Shown in pieces: positions 36,816 through 44,212 of a stretch of DNA of 64,000 nucleotides. This stretch comes from Alterinioella nitratireducens. Lineage in GTDB: Bacteria > Pseudomonadota > Alphaproteobacteria > Rhodobacterales > Rhodobacteraceae. Where the stretch lies: contig NZ_JABJVX010000006.1 in assembly GCF_013155465.1 (NCBI RefSeq), positions 124,001 to 188,000 on the forward strand. The letters run 5' to 3'. Within the stretch, counting starts at the first letter, position 1, and every line of letters starts with the position of its first letter. A program made the position numbers and the translations under genes. The notes beneath the pieces are model-generated. The model was not told the DNA's origin. It saw only the letters and a list, made by a program, of their open reading frames with translations, and did no database searches.

Positions 36816-37231
36816 TGCGATTCCGCCTTTTCCTTAAGTGTTTGGGAGAACTTTTCGAAACTGGGCGTCAGATCGGGGATGGATTTCGCGATAAGAGGGG
36901 ACAAGGGCCCGGAAAAGACCTCCCGCATGGCAAATTGCGTCCCGCCCGTCATTGGCGACAGATCGAAGGACCGCGTGCCGGTGAAAAGCCCGAGCGGCAT
37001 CCCACCGCGCCACACCATCCGTCCGGGGGCATCGAATTCGGTGACGGTCAGCGCGAATGCCCTGTCGGGGGCCACCTCCGACCAGAGCATCAAGCGCGCC
37101 CCGGGCCGAATCTCGCCCTCCAGCCTGAGAATGCCGAACGGTGCGGGGTCGCGTGGAACCTCTTGCGTCAGCACGCGCCAGACGCTCTCGCGCGGTGCGT
37201 CGATCCGAATCGTTGTCTCGTATGTCTTCAC
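36812..37231 (-). CDS. SRPBCC (START/Bet v1-like) domain protein
   Basis: About 139 residues. The likely start is a GTG at 37231 (VKTYETTIRIDAPRESVWRVL), 7 bases from an AGGGGG ribosome site; a GTG two codons upstream is also possible. IDAPRESVWRVLTQEV is the N-terminal motif of polyketide-cyclase/AHSA1-like SRPBCC proteins, with a C-terminal helix FEKFSQTLKEKAESQ. It is a hydrophobic ligand-binding fold without a predictable ligand. It is divergent from a YafY-type regulator, a common pairing. Confidence 0.85.
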   Translation of the reverse strand: MKTYETTIRIDAPRESVWRVLTQEVPRDPAPFGILRLEGEIRPGARLMLWSEVAPDRAFALTVTEFDAPGRMVWRGGMPLGLFTGTRSFDLSPMTGGTQFAMREVFSGPLSPLIAKSIPDLTPSFEKFSQTLKEKAESQ

Positions 37232-37274
37232 GCTCACCCCCCCTGTTGACGAAAACACATCTAACCGGAGTAAT

Positions 37275-37291
37275 ATGACATCTCCTGTCAT
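37275..37291. promoter_or_regulatory. Candidate operator between SRPBCC gene and YafY-type regulator
   Basis: Perfect inverted repeat ATGACA, 5-base spacer, TGTCAT in the 74-base divergent gap. It is well placed to bind the adjacent regulator as a dimer and control both directions. A possible further half-site is seen just downstream (GTTCGAGACAT). Confidence 0.6.
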
Positions 37292-37305
37292 GTTCGAGAC
37301 ATTCG

Positions 37306-37914
37306 ATGCGCGCCGCCAGATTGCTGCAACTCCTGCTCCTCCTCCAGAACCGGGGCCGCCTGACATCGGCACAACTTGCGTCTGAACTGGAAGTGTCCAG
37401 CCGAACGATCCTGCGCGATGTCGATGCGATGACGGAGGCCGGCCTGCCGATCATCGTGTATCAGGGGAACCAGGGCGGCATCGAGCTTGGCTTCAACTAC
37501 CGAACGCGATTGACGGGTCTCGCGCAGGACGAGGCCGAGGCGCTTGGTCTTATCCTGGCCGCGCCCAGTCCCCTGGTCTCTGCCCTTGGCGCCGAGGACG
37601 CGGCGCGGCGGGCGCGCGCAAAGCTTGTCGAAAGCCTGCCGGACAAGTCGAGGGCTGCGGCGAAAAGAATGTCGGAGACGTTCACGGTAACCGGTGACGG
37701 GAGGCAACACGACCCCCGCATCAAGGCGATGGCGCACGCGGTGCGGAACCGGCTGAAGGTCAGGCTGCGGTTTTCGACATTGGGTGAGATCGCGATCCAT
37801 CCAACGGCGATGCGACTCGACGGCGCGGATTGGGCCGTCCGCGATGGACGGGTGGACCATTGGGTGCCGCTGTCCGATTGGGGGCGGGTCAATGTCTCCG
37901 CGCTGCAATTCTGA
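37306..37914 (+). CDS. YafY-type HTH transcriptional regulator with short C-terminal domain
   Basis: A 202-residue regulator. The N-terminal winged helix reads RAARLLQLLLLLQNRGRLTS, then AQLASELEVSSRTILRDVDAM, typical of the DeoR/HTH_11-YafY group. A middle dimerisation-like region follows, and the C-terminal part (LRFSTLGEIAIHP through VNVSALQF) resembles a shortened WYL domain without a clear WYL motif. Full-length WYL regulators are around 300 residues or more, so this is the compact form. It probably senses a small ligand and regulates the SRPBCC-DUF pair. Confidence 0.85.
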   Translation: MRAARLLQLLLLLQNRGRLTSAQLASELEVSSRTILRDVDAMTEAGLPIIVYQGNQGGIELGFNYRTRLTGLAQDEAEALGLILAAPSPLVSALGAEDAARRARAKLVESLPDKSRAAAKRMSETFTVTGDGRQHDPRIKAMAHAVRNRLKVRLRFSTLGEIAIHPTAMRLDGADWAVRDGRVDHWVPLSDWGRVNVSALQF

Positions 37915-37938
37915 TCGGCGCCCCCCCCGGGGCGAGCG

Positions 37939-37984
37939 GCGGCCCGCCCTCGGGCCGCACACGCGCTCGGTCGACCGAGCGCGT
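37939..37984. repeat. REP-like paired palindrome, copy B
   Basis: GCGGCCCG, 4-base loop, CGGGCCGC at 37939-37958, then two bases, then a 24-base perfect palindrome at 37961-37984 whose core is GCGCTCGGTCGACCGAGCGC. It lies between the convergent YafY-type regulator and wrbA genes. Confidence 0.85.
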
Positions 37985-37990
37985 CCCCGC

Positions 37991-38584
37991 TCAGCCCGCC
38001 AGTTTCGCCGTCACCTCGACCAGCCGCTGCGCCTGGAAGGCCACCGAGCGCTTGCCGGTCTCGTCGAACCCGCCGGCCGGAGTCGAATAGCCGTAGGGGT
38101 TGCCGCCATCCTCGAATTTCAGCGGATCGGCATAGCCCGGCGGCACGATGATGCAGCCCCAGTGCATCGCGCTCACATAGAGGGACCACAGCGTCGTTTC
38201 GTGCCCGCCATGCAGGGTCTGCGCGCTGGTCGTGGCGCTGATGGTCTTGTTCACCAGCTTGCCCTCCTGCCAGAGCCCGCCCAGCGTGTCGATGAAGGCG
38301 CGCACCTGGCTTGGCATGTTGCCATAGCGGGTGGGGGCCGAGATGAAATATCCGTCGGCCCAGACCATGTCGTCATGGGAAACCTCTTGGATGTCCTGCA
38401 TCTTGTCCAGCTGCGCGGCCCAGGCCTCCTGGCCCTGCACGACCTCGTCGGGGGCGGTTTCGGCGAAGCGGCGCAGGCGCACCTCGGCGCCCGCCGCCTC
38501 GGCGGCCTTTTGCGCCTCCAGCGCCATGGCGTGATTGGTGCCATAGGTTGTGTAGAAGATGATCGCGATCTTTGGCGTGCTCAT
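37991..38584 (-). CDS. wrbA: NAD(P)H:quinone oxidoreductase WrbA, flavodoxin family
   Basis: A 197-residue FMN enzyme that reduces quinones by two electrons. The start MSTPKIAIIFYTTYGTNHAMA at 38584 gives the flavodoxin FMN-phosphate loop (YTTYGTNHAM). IFSAPTRYGNMPSQVRAFID-type sequence (SAPTRYGNMPSQVRAFIDT) and LHGGHETTLWSLYVSAMHWG are WrbA signatures. It is bracketed by two REP-like elements, copy B beyond its 3' end and copy D upstream of its start. Confidence 0.95.
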   Translation of the reverse strand: MSTPKIAIIFYTTYGTNHAMALEAQKAAEAAGAEVRLRRFAETAPDEVVQGQEAWAAQLDKMQDIQEVSHDDMVWADGYFISAPTRYGNMPSQVRAFIDTLGGLWQEGKLVNKTISATTSAQTLHGGHETTLWSLYVSAMHWGCIIVPPGYADPLKFEDGGNPYGYSTPAGGFDETGKRSVAFQAQRLVEVTAKLAG

Positions 38585-38706
38585 CGGGTCGCTCCCTTTT
38601 TCTGTAGCGTCGGATGGATGTCCCATGCACTGGGAAATAGGCCCCCGCACCGGCCCGTCAAAGGAGCCGAACCGAACAGCGCCTGTGCGCATCCCCACAG
38701 CGCGCG

Positions 38707-38751
38707 GCGGCCCCGCCCACGGGCCGCACCTGCGCGCGGTCTACCGAGCGC
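38707..38751. repeat. REP-like paired palindrome, copy D (degraded)
   Basis: GCGGCCC, 7-base loop, GGGCCGC at 38707-38727 followed by GCGCGCGGTCTACCGAGCGC at 38732-38751, which differs from the perfect palindrome of the other copies at two positions. It lies between divergent wrbA and regA, unlike the other three copies. Confidence 0.75.
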
Positions 38752-38824
38752 CGCCCCGCCCCGAATTGACCTCGCCCGCGCAACCCGTCTAAGTAGGTGA
38801 AACGCACCGCGAGAGGGAACGCAT

Positions 38825-39382
38825 ATGGCATCTGAACGCAGTCTGAGGGATATCGGCCCCGACAAGTCCCTGCTTCTGGTCGATGATGACGAGCCCTTCC
38901 TGCGTCGCCTGGAACGCGCCATGGAAAAGCGCGGCTTCGAGGTCGAGGCGGCAGGCTCCGTCGCCGCGGGCAAGGCCATCGCCACCGCCCGTCCGCCCGC
39001 CTATGCGGTGATCGACCTGCGGCTCGAGGATGGCAACGGGCTCGACGTGGTCGAGGTGCTGCGCGAAAAACGCCCCGACGCCCGCATCGTGGTGCTGACC
39101 GGCTATGGGGCCATTGCCACCGCCGTCGCCGCCGTCAAGATCGGCGCCACGGATTACCTGTCGAAACCCGCCGACGCCAATGACGTCACCGCGGCCCTTC
39201 TGGCCGAGCCGCAGGAAATGCCGCCGCCGCCCGAGAACCCGATGTCGGCCGATCGCGTCCGGTGGGAGCATATCCAGCGCGTCTATGAGCTTTGCGACCG
39301 CAACGTGAGCGAGACCGCGCGCCGCCTCAACATGCACCGGCGCACCCTGCAACGCATCCTCGCCAAGCGCAGCCCGCGATGA
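38825..39382 (+). CDS. regA: Redox response regulator RegA/PrrA/ActR
   Basis: A 185-residue global regulator of photosynthesis, respiration, and carbon and nitrogen fixation genes in this group. The receiver domain has the acidic pocket LLVDDDEPF and the phospho-acceptor Asp at about 64 in AVIDLRLEDGNG; a proline-rich linker (EMPPPPENP) leads to the Fis-type helix-turn-helix NVSETARRLNMHRRTLQRIL. It has the near-universal RegA length. Its stop overlaps the next gene by four bases. hvrA, its usual neighbour in Rhodobacter, is not next to it. Confidence 0.96.
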   Translation: MASERSLRDIGPDKSLLLVDDDEPFLRRLERAMEKRGFEVEAAGSVAAGKAIATARPPAYAVIDLRLEDGNGLDVVEVLREKRPDARIVVLTGYGAIATAVAAVKIGATDYLSKPADANDVTAALLAEPQEMPPPPENPMSADRVRWEHIQRVYELCDRNVSETARRLNMHRRTLQRILAKRSPR

Positions 39383-39858
39383 GGGCGCTGGCACTGGTCC
39401 TGGCGCTCGCCGCCTGCACCACGGCACCCGGCGGCCCGATCCCGCAATCAGTCGGCCTGACGCCGGATGCGCGTGGCCTGCAACCGGCGGGCACCGACCT
39501 GCGGATAGATTTCGGCCGCGCCGAACCCGGCGTCATCGCCACCGTGTCGCGGCTTCTGGGGTCCGACCCGTCCCGGATCGTGACCCAACCCGAATGTGGC
39601 GCGGGCCCGGTGCGCGCGGCCAGTTGGCCCGGTGGCCTCACGCTGAATTTCCAGGAGGGCGATTTCCGTGGCTGGGTCGTCGATGCCCCCGGCCAACCCG
39701 TCGCGGGCGGCTTGCAGGTGGGGCAGATGCCGCCGGACCTGCCGCTGCAATCCACCTCGCTCGGGCGGGAATTCTCGCAAACCGGCGTCTTCGGCCTGGT
39801 CGAGGATGCGGGCCGCGTCACCACGCTGTGGTCCGGGACCACCTGTTTCTTCCGCTGA
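39379..39858 (+). CDS. Small hypothetical lipoprotein coupled to regA
   Basis: A 159-residue protein. The start MRALALVLALAACTTAPGG overlaps the regA stop (ATGA) and gives a signal peptide with lipobox LAAC (cysteine about residue 13). The mature part has two further cysteines (PECGAG and TTCFFR) that could form a disulfide, and no domain I recognise. Coupling to regA suggests co-expression; function is unknown. Confidence 0.8.
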   Translation: MRALALVLALAACTTAPGGPIPQSVGLTPDARGLQPAGTDLRIDFGRAEPGVIATVSRLLGSDPSRIVTQPECGAGPVRAASWPGGLTLNFQEGDFRGWVVDAPGQPVAGGLQVGQMPPDLPLQSTSLGREFSQTGVFGLVEDAGRVTTLWSGTTCFFR

Positions 39859-39862
39859 GGGC

Positions 39863-40918
39863 TTACCCCTCCGGCGTCACCGGGATCCGCAGCCGAAAGA
39901 CCGTCCTTGCCGCATCCGATGCGGCACTGATCTCGCCGTCATGCGCCCGCGCGATTTCGGCGGCGATATAGAGGCCCAGCCCAAGCCCCTGCAACGACTC
40001 GCTGCGCGTCGCGCGGTTGAACGGCTCGAACAGGTGGGCGCGGATCTCCTCCGGTATCGGCTTGCCCTCATTCGCCACCGTCAGTTCAAAATCGCCATCC
40101 ACGGCCCCTGCCCCGACCACGATCGGCCTGTTGCGCGACCCATGCGTGACCGCGTTCGCCACCAGGTTGGACAACAGCTGGTCCAGACGATCCGGATCGC
40201 AGGTCACCGCGCCCTCATGGCGATAATCCAGCGTGATATCGCGGCCCGGATGGGCCAGGCGGATCTCGTCTATCACGCGCTCGAACCGGTCCTTCAGATC
40301 ATCGACGGGCGTCATATCCACCGGGATGCCGCCGCCCAGGCTGGCGCGGGCGAAATCCATCGTCACGTCGATCAGTTGCGCCATGCGGGTCGCACTGGCC
40401 CCGATCGAGGCCAGCATCTGCGCGGCCTTGTCGCTCTGCGGCTCGCGCGCCGCGATGCGCACCGCCGAGCCGATCGAGGCCAGCGGGTTGCGCAGGTCAT
40501 GGCTCAGGATCGCGACGAACTGCTCGCGCAGCCGCGCCTCGTCCTCGCTCGATTTCAGCCGCCGCGCCCGCTCCTTGTCGCGGGTGATGTCGCGCGCGCT
40601 GCATACGAAGATGTCGCCCTCGGGCACCGCGACCCAGGACAGCCAGCGATAGCCGCCCTGCTTGCAGCGATACCGGTTCTCGAAATGCAGCGCGGGATTG
40701 CCGGCCTTCAGGCTGTCGAAGATGGCGCGCGTCCGGTCCAGATCATCGGGATGCAGGAAATCCGAGAACACCATGCTGCGAATCTCCGCCTCGGACCAGC
40801 CGAGGACGGTCTGCCAGGCCGGGTTGGTTTCCACGAAAACCCCCGCCTGATCGACGATGCCCAGCAAATCGGGCGACACCCGCCAGGTGCGGCTGTGCGT
40901 TGTCTCGTGCGCTGACAA
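39863..40918 (-). CDS. PAS-domain sensor histidine kinase
   Basis: A 351-residue kinase without membrane helices. No ATG is near the N-terminus; the TTG at 40918 is preferred because GGGGAAGG lies 4 bases upstream (a TTG at 40987 would add 23 residues). A PAS domain (WRVSPDLLGIVDQAGVFVET through EGDIFVCSARDITRD) is followed by the H-box FVAILSHDLRNPLASIG and the ATPase (LVANAVTHGS and GLGLGLYIAAEIA). It has no adjacent response regulator other than the convergent regA group 480 bases away. Confidence 0.9.
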   Translation of the reverse strand: MSAHETTHSRTWRVSPDLLGIVDQAGVFVETNPAWQTVLGWSEAEIRSMVFSDFLHPDDLDRTRAIFDSLKAGNPALHFENRYRCKQGGYRWLSWVAVPEGDIFVCSARDITRDKERARRLKSSEDEARLREQFVAILSHDLRNPLASIGSAVRIAAREPQSDKAAQMLASIGASATRMAQLIDVTMDFARASLGGGIPVDMTPVDDLKDRFERVIDEIRLAHPGRDITLDYRHEGAVTCDPDRLDQLLSNLVANAVTHGSRNRPIVVGAGAVDGDFELTVANEGKPIPEEIRAHLFEPFNRATRSESLQGLGLGLYIAAEIARAHDGEISAASDAARTVFRLRIPVTPEG

Positions 40919-41011
40919 CGAACCTTCCCCTGCAATACCGTCCTTACAATACGCGGGCAGTATTCCCAAATCCGCGCGCCATGGCAAGCATTTGGCAGAT
41001 CCGCGCGCGTC

Positions 41012-41908
41012 TCAATCCTGGGTGCCCAGCCAGTCCAGGAACACCTTGACCTTGGCCGCATCCGCCCCGCGCGGGGTGACGATGTAATAGCCCAGGCCCC
41101 GGTTGTCATCGACCTCGTCCCACAGCACCACCAGGTTGCCCGCCTTCAGGTCGCGTTCCACCACCGCGCGCGGGTGCATCGACACGCCCGCGCCCGCGCG
41201 GCTGGCCGCCAGCACCAGGTTGTTGCCCTCCAGCTCCGTCCGGCGCAGCGCGTCCGCGTCCAGCCCCTTGTCGACCAGCCAGCTGTCGACCTCGCCATAG
41301 GAGCGGTCGATCAGCCAGGGCATCCGCGCCAGGATCGCGGGGGCCTCCGGGTCGGCGGGGTCATAGCCCTCGGGCAGGCGCGCGGCCACCTCCGGGTGTG
41401 CCACGATCACGGTGTCGGCGGGCGTCAGCAGCGTCACCTCCAGCCCCGGCCAGTCGCCGCGCCCGTAGCGGATCGCCAGGTCATGCCCCTCGCGGCGCAG
41501 ATCATGCACCCGGTTGTCGGCGGCGATGGTGATGGGAATATCGGGCCGTTCGACCCAGAACCGCGCGATCCGCGGCATCAGCCAGTTTTCCGCGAATGTC
41601 ACCGTCGTGGTCAGCGAGATCGGCCCCTCGCCGCGCGATTGCCTCAGCGCCCTTACCCCCGCCGCGATCTCCGAGAATCCGGCCTCCAGGTCATGCGCGA
41701 ACCGGCGGCCCGCGGGCGTCGGCACCATGTTGCGCCCCTGCCGCTCCATCAGGGTCTCGCCGAACTCATCCTCCAGCGCGCGCACATGCTGCGCAATCGC
41801 GGCATGGGTCACATTGAGCGCCCGCGCCGCACCCGAAAAGCTTTCCAACCGCGCCGCCGCCTCGAAGGCGCGCAGGGCGGACAATGAAGGAATATCCCGC
41901 CAATCCAT
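41012..41908 (-). CDS. LysR-family regulator, GcvA type (HvrB candidate)
   Basis: A 298-residue transcription factor. The N-terminal winged helix is SLSALRAFEAAARLESFSGA followed by ARALNVTHAAIAQHVRALED; the co-inducer domain runs from about residue 90 to the end. In Rhodobacter capsulatus the LysR protein HvrB, encoded near regA, activates ahcY and an adjacent orf5. Here a LysR gene likewise lies between regA and ahcY, so HvrB is a reasonable candidate by position; the identity is inference. It is divergent from a 55-residue gene. Confidence 0.85.
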   Translation of the reverse strand: MDWRDIPSLSALRAFEAAARLESFSGAARALNVTHAAIAQHVRALEDEFGETLMERQGRNMVPTPAGRRFAHDLEAGFSEIAAGVRALRQSRGEGPISLTTTVTFAENWLMPRIARFWVERPDIPITIAADNRVHDLRREGHDLAIRYGRGDWPGLEVTLLTPADTVIVAHPEVAARLPEGYDPADPEAPAILARMPWLIDRSYGEVDSWLVDKGLDADALRRTELEGNNLVLAASRAGAGVSMHPRAVVERDLKAGNLVVLWDEVDDNRGLGYYIVTPRGADAAKVKVFLDWLGTQD

Positions 41909-42009
41909 ATCTGTTACCTCAGCTTACATATGGAATTTATTGCTGAGTCGCCCCGGCGGCGCAAGTCACCTATCTGGAATGTATCAGCCAACCGGAAAGG
42001 ACCACCCCC
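41909..42009. promoter_or_regulatory. Divergent promoter region of the LysR gene and the 55-residue gene
   Basis: A 101-base gap, AT-richer than its flanks. TTACATATGGAA at 41924-41935 is a near-palindrome of the T-N11-A kind bound by LysR proteins. GGAAAGGA at 41994-42001 is the ribosome site of the rightward gene. Confidence 0.5.
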
Positions 42010-42177
42010 ATGTTCTCGATCTTCTCCCGCAGCTTCACCACCGCGTCCCGCCTCAACGGTTGGGACATCCCCGAGGAAGAGCGCCGCCAGACGCAGGCCA
42101 TGATCAACCGCCGCGAAGCCGCGCGCGACCGTGCCGCCCATCTGCGTGCCACGCTGGAAGAGAGCCGCCTGCGCTAG
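42010..42177 (+). CDS. Small hypothetical protein, 55 residues
   Basis: A short gene with a good ribosome site (GGAAAGGA, 8 bases before the ATG). The product starts MFSIFSRSFTTASRLNGWDI and ends in a charged, helix-prone tail (ERRQTQAMINRREAARDRAA). It has no membrane helix or known domain; the N-terminus is reminiscent of short arginine-rich DUF1127-like proteins without the signature. Its position opposite a LysR regulator suggests it is that regulator's target. A strong terminator follows 53 bases after the stop. Confidence 0.65.
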   Translation: MFSIFSRSFTTASRLNGWDIPEEERRQTQAMINRREAARDRAAHLRATLEESRLR

Positions 42178-42230
42178 AAGTCAGACTTTCAGCAAATGGC
42201 AAAGACTCTTCCCGAGATACCAAGAAAATA

Positions 42231-42263
42231 GCGCCCGCCAATACCTGGCGGGCGCATTGCTTT
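42231..42263. terminator. Bidirectional intrinsic terminator
   Basis: GCGCCCGCCA, 5-base loop ATACC, TGGCGGGCGC, then ATTGCTTTT. It separates the convergent 55-residue gene and flavin reductase gene. Confidence 0.85.
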
Positions 42264-42268
42264 TCATG

Positions 42269-42937
42269 TCAGGCGTTTTCCACGGTGATCCGGTCCTCGG
42301 GCACATCGTGATCCTTCAGAATGCCCTGGATCGCTTCGACCATTGGCGGCGGCCCGCAGACATAGAAACGCTGATCGAACCCCTCCAGATGCGTCTCCAG
42401 GAATTCCGCGTCGATCATGCCGCATTCCAGCCCCTCGACCTTCTCCTGCGTCAGGGTAAAGAGCGTCTCCAGCCCCGTCATCTCCTCCCATTCGTCGCGC
42501 AGGATGATGTCGCGCTCCTCCTTGTTGGAGAAGATCAGGCAGCAGCCCTGCAATTCGCCCCGCCGCGCGCGGTCGCGCAGGATGGCGATGAAGGGCGTGA
42601 CGCCCGCGCCACCCGCGATGAAGACACCCGGACCGCTATCGGTGATCGCGCCCCAGGCGTCGCCGATGATCACGCGGTCGCCGGGGATCAGCTTGGCGAT
42701 CTGCTCGGTCATCCCTTCATGCTCGGGATAGGTCTTGATGGTAAACTCCAGATGCGGCGCGTCCGGCAGGCTGGTCATGGTGAAGGGATGCTTGTCCTCG
42801 CGCCAGCCGTCCCGGTCCAGCCGCATCAGCGTCGCCTGGCCGGGCTCGAACTCGAACCCCTCGGGCTTGTCAAAGCGCAGCCGGTAGGTGTCATGGGTGA
42901 CGGGAAAGATGGTCTCCAGGGTCAGGGTGTGGGTCAT
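42269..42937 (-). CDS. FAD-binding oxidoreductase, ferredoxin-NADP reductase fold
   Basis: A 222-residue flavin reductase with FAD- and NAD(P)-binding domains and no iron-sulfur domain. The FAD motif is the KHPFTMTSLP segment (an R-x-Y-T variant), the pyrophosphate region is IAGGAGVTPFIAILR, and the C-terminal NAD(P) site is FYVCGPPPMVEAI. The electron acceptor is unknown; ferredoxin, flavin or a heme protein are typical. It follows the HD-domain gene by 26 bases. Confidence 0.88.
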   Translation of the reverse strand: MTHTLTLETIFPVTHDTYRLRFDKPEGFEFEPGQATLMRLDRDGWREDKHPFTMTSLPDAPHLEFTIKTYPEHEGMTEQIAKLIPGDRVIIGDAWGAITDSGPGVFIAGGAGVTPFIAILRDRARRGELQGCCLIFSNKEERDIILRDEWEEMTGLETLFTLTQEKVEGLECGMIDAEFLETHLEGFDQRFYVCGPPPMVEAIQGILKDHDVPEDRITVENA

Positions 42938-42963
42938 GGCAAGGTTCCTTCTGCTGTCTCCGT

Positions 42964-43569
42964 TCAGTGTCCCCAGATCTGCCCCAGCAACGCCTCGTGC
43001 CGCGCCACGAACTCGGCGCGCGCTTCTGCGGGCGGGCGCAGGTGCAGGCGCAGATCGCGCGTCAGCTCCGGGTCGGGGCGGCCGAAAAACCGCGTCGCCT
43101 CGGCCTCCGAGAACCCCGCCAGTTGCACCGCCTCCAGCCAGGCCGAGACCTTGTCGGCCCGCTTGATCCGCGCCTTGACCGCCTTTGGCAGGGCGGCGGG
43201 CAGGCCGAAACGCAGGTGAATCGCCGCGCTCAACCGCGCGTCCAACTCGCCATATCCCGGCCCCACGGCGGCCTTGACCGGGCTGATCATGTCGCCGATC
43301 ACGTATTCCGGCGCGTCATGCAGCAGGGCCGCCAGCCGCCATTTCACAGGCCCCCCGGGCGCGATGCGGGCATGAATATCCTCGACCAGCAGCGAATGTT
43401 CCGCCACCGAATAGGGCCAGTCGCCCCGCGTCTGCCCGTTCCAGCGCGCTACAAAGGCGAGGCCATGGGCAATATCCTCGATCTCGATATCCACCGGTGT
43501 CGGGTCCAGCAGGTCCAGCCTGCGCCCCGACAGCATCCTCTGCCAGGCTCTCGCCATCTGTTTCGCCAT
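42964..43569 (-). CDS. HD-domain phosphohydrolase, YfbR-like
   Basis: A 201-residue protein of the HD superfamily, close to YfbR 5'-nucleotidases. The metal ligands are seen in the SVAEHSLLVEDI, LLHDAPEYVIGDMISPVK and ADKVSAWLEA segments. The likely substrates are deoxynucleoside monophosphates, but some relatives act on other phosphates. It begins MAKQMARAWQRMLSGRRLDL, a conserved start in Rhodobacterales homologues. Probably co-transcribed with the flavin reductase. Confidence 0.88.
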   Translation of the reverse strand: MAKQMARAWQRMLSGRRLDLLDPTPVDIEIEDIAHGLAFVARWNGQTRGDWPYSVAEHSLLVEDIHARIAPGGPVKWRLAALLHDAPEYVIGDMISPVKAAVGPGYGELDARLSAAIHLRFGLPAALPKAVKARIKRADKVSAWLEAVQLAGFSEAEATRFFGRPDPELTRDLRLHLRPPAEARAEFVARHEALLGQIWGH

Positions 43570-43644
43570 GCGTCCCTCACGATCCCGCGCCAGTCTGCGC
43601 AGGACCGTTAAAGAGCATTCGGCCCCCGGGTTTCAACGCCCAAC

Positions 43645-43893
43645 CTAGTCGGTCTGGATCTCGACCCCCGGATCGCCCGGCTCAAGCGTCCCCTGCGGCG
43701 CGCTCACGCCGGCATCGGGCAGCTCGATCGGGGCCGACCCTTCTTCGCTTCCGGCCTCATCCTCTGGATTGAACAGGCCAGCCAGCCAATAGAGCATCAT
43801 GACGCCGACAAGCAGCACGACCACCCCCATGACAACCAGGGGGAATTTGTGGCGGCGTTTCTGTTTTTCCAGGTTCGTGTCGGGTGGGGCCAT
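43645..43893 (-). CDS. Small single-pass membrane protein
   Basis: An 82-residue protein with a basic N-terminus (EKQKRRHKF), one membrane helix (PLVVMGVVVLLVGVMMLYWL, about residues 18-37) and an acidic, proline-rich tail, giving an N-in topology. I recognise no family. It stands alone, 76 bases upstream of the HD-domain gene on the same strand. Confidence 0.75.
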   Translation of the reverse strand: MAPPDTNLEKQKRRHKFPLVVMGVVVLLVGVMMLYWLAGLFNPEDEAGSEEGSAPIELPDAGVSAPQGTLEPGDPGVEIQTD

Positions 43894-44042
43894 GATGCGT
43901 CTCCTTTTCTCTTGCGGGGGAAAACGGCGCGCGGGCGGGATTTGTTCCGGGTCGCGCGCCGGCGCGGGGGAGATTTTGCTTGGTGACAGGCCGGTCGCGC
44001 GGCTAGGCTCGGGGCGTTAACACATTTTGAAGGATTGGATTC

Positions 44043-44192
44043 ATGAGCAAGGAAGACCGGGATACCCCCGAAAACGCCCCCGCCCGCAAGGACCAGAGCG
44101 CCAAGGGCCCCGCCGCGCGGCAGGGCAGCATGGCCGACAAGGGCGGCAGCCCCACCGGACCCGCCCAGGGCGGCAAATCCGGCAGCAAGTAG
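44043..44192 (+). CDS. Small disordered, Gly/Lys-rich protein, 49 residues
   Basis: A short gene with a clear ribosome site (GAAGGAT at 44029-44035, 7 bases before the ATG). The product (start MSKEDRDTPENAPARKDQ, end GGKSGSK) is made almost only of charged residues, Gly, Ala, Pro and Ser, contains no aromatic residue, and should be intrinsically disordered. Coding status rests on the ribosome site and start; a perfect hairpin follows the stop at 44213-44249. Confidence 0.55.
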   Translation: MSKEDRDTPENAPARKDQSAKGPAARQGSMADKGGSPTGPAQGGKSGSK

Positions 44193-44212
44193 ACCTGACC
44201 ACACACCAGCGC

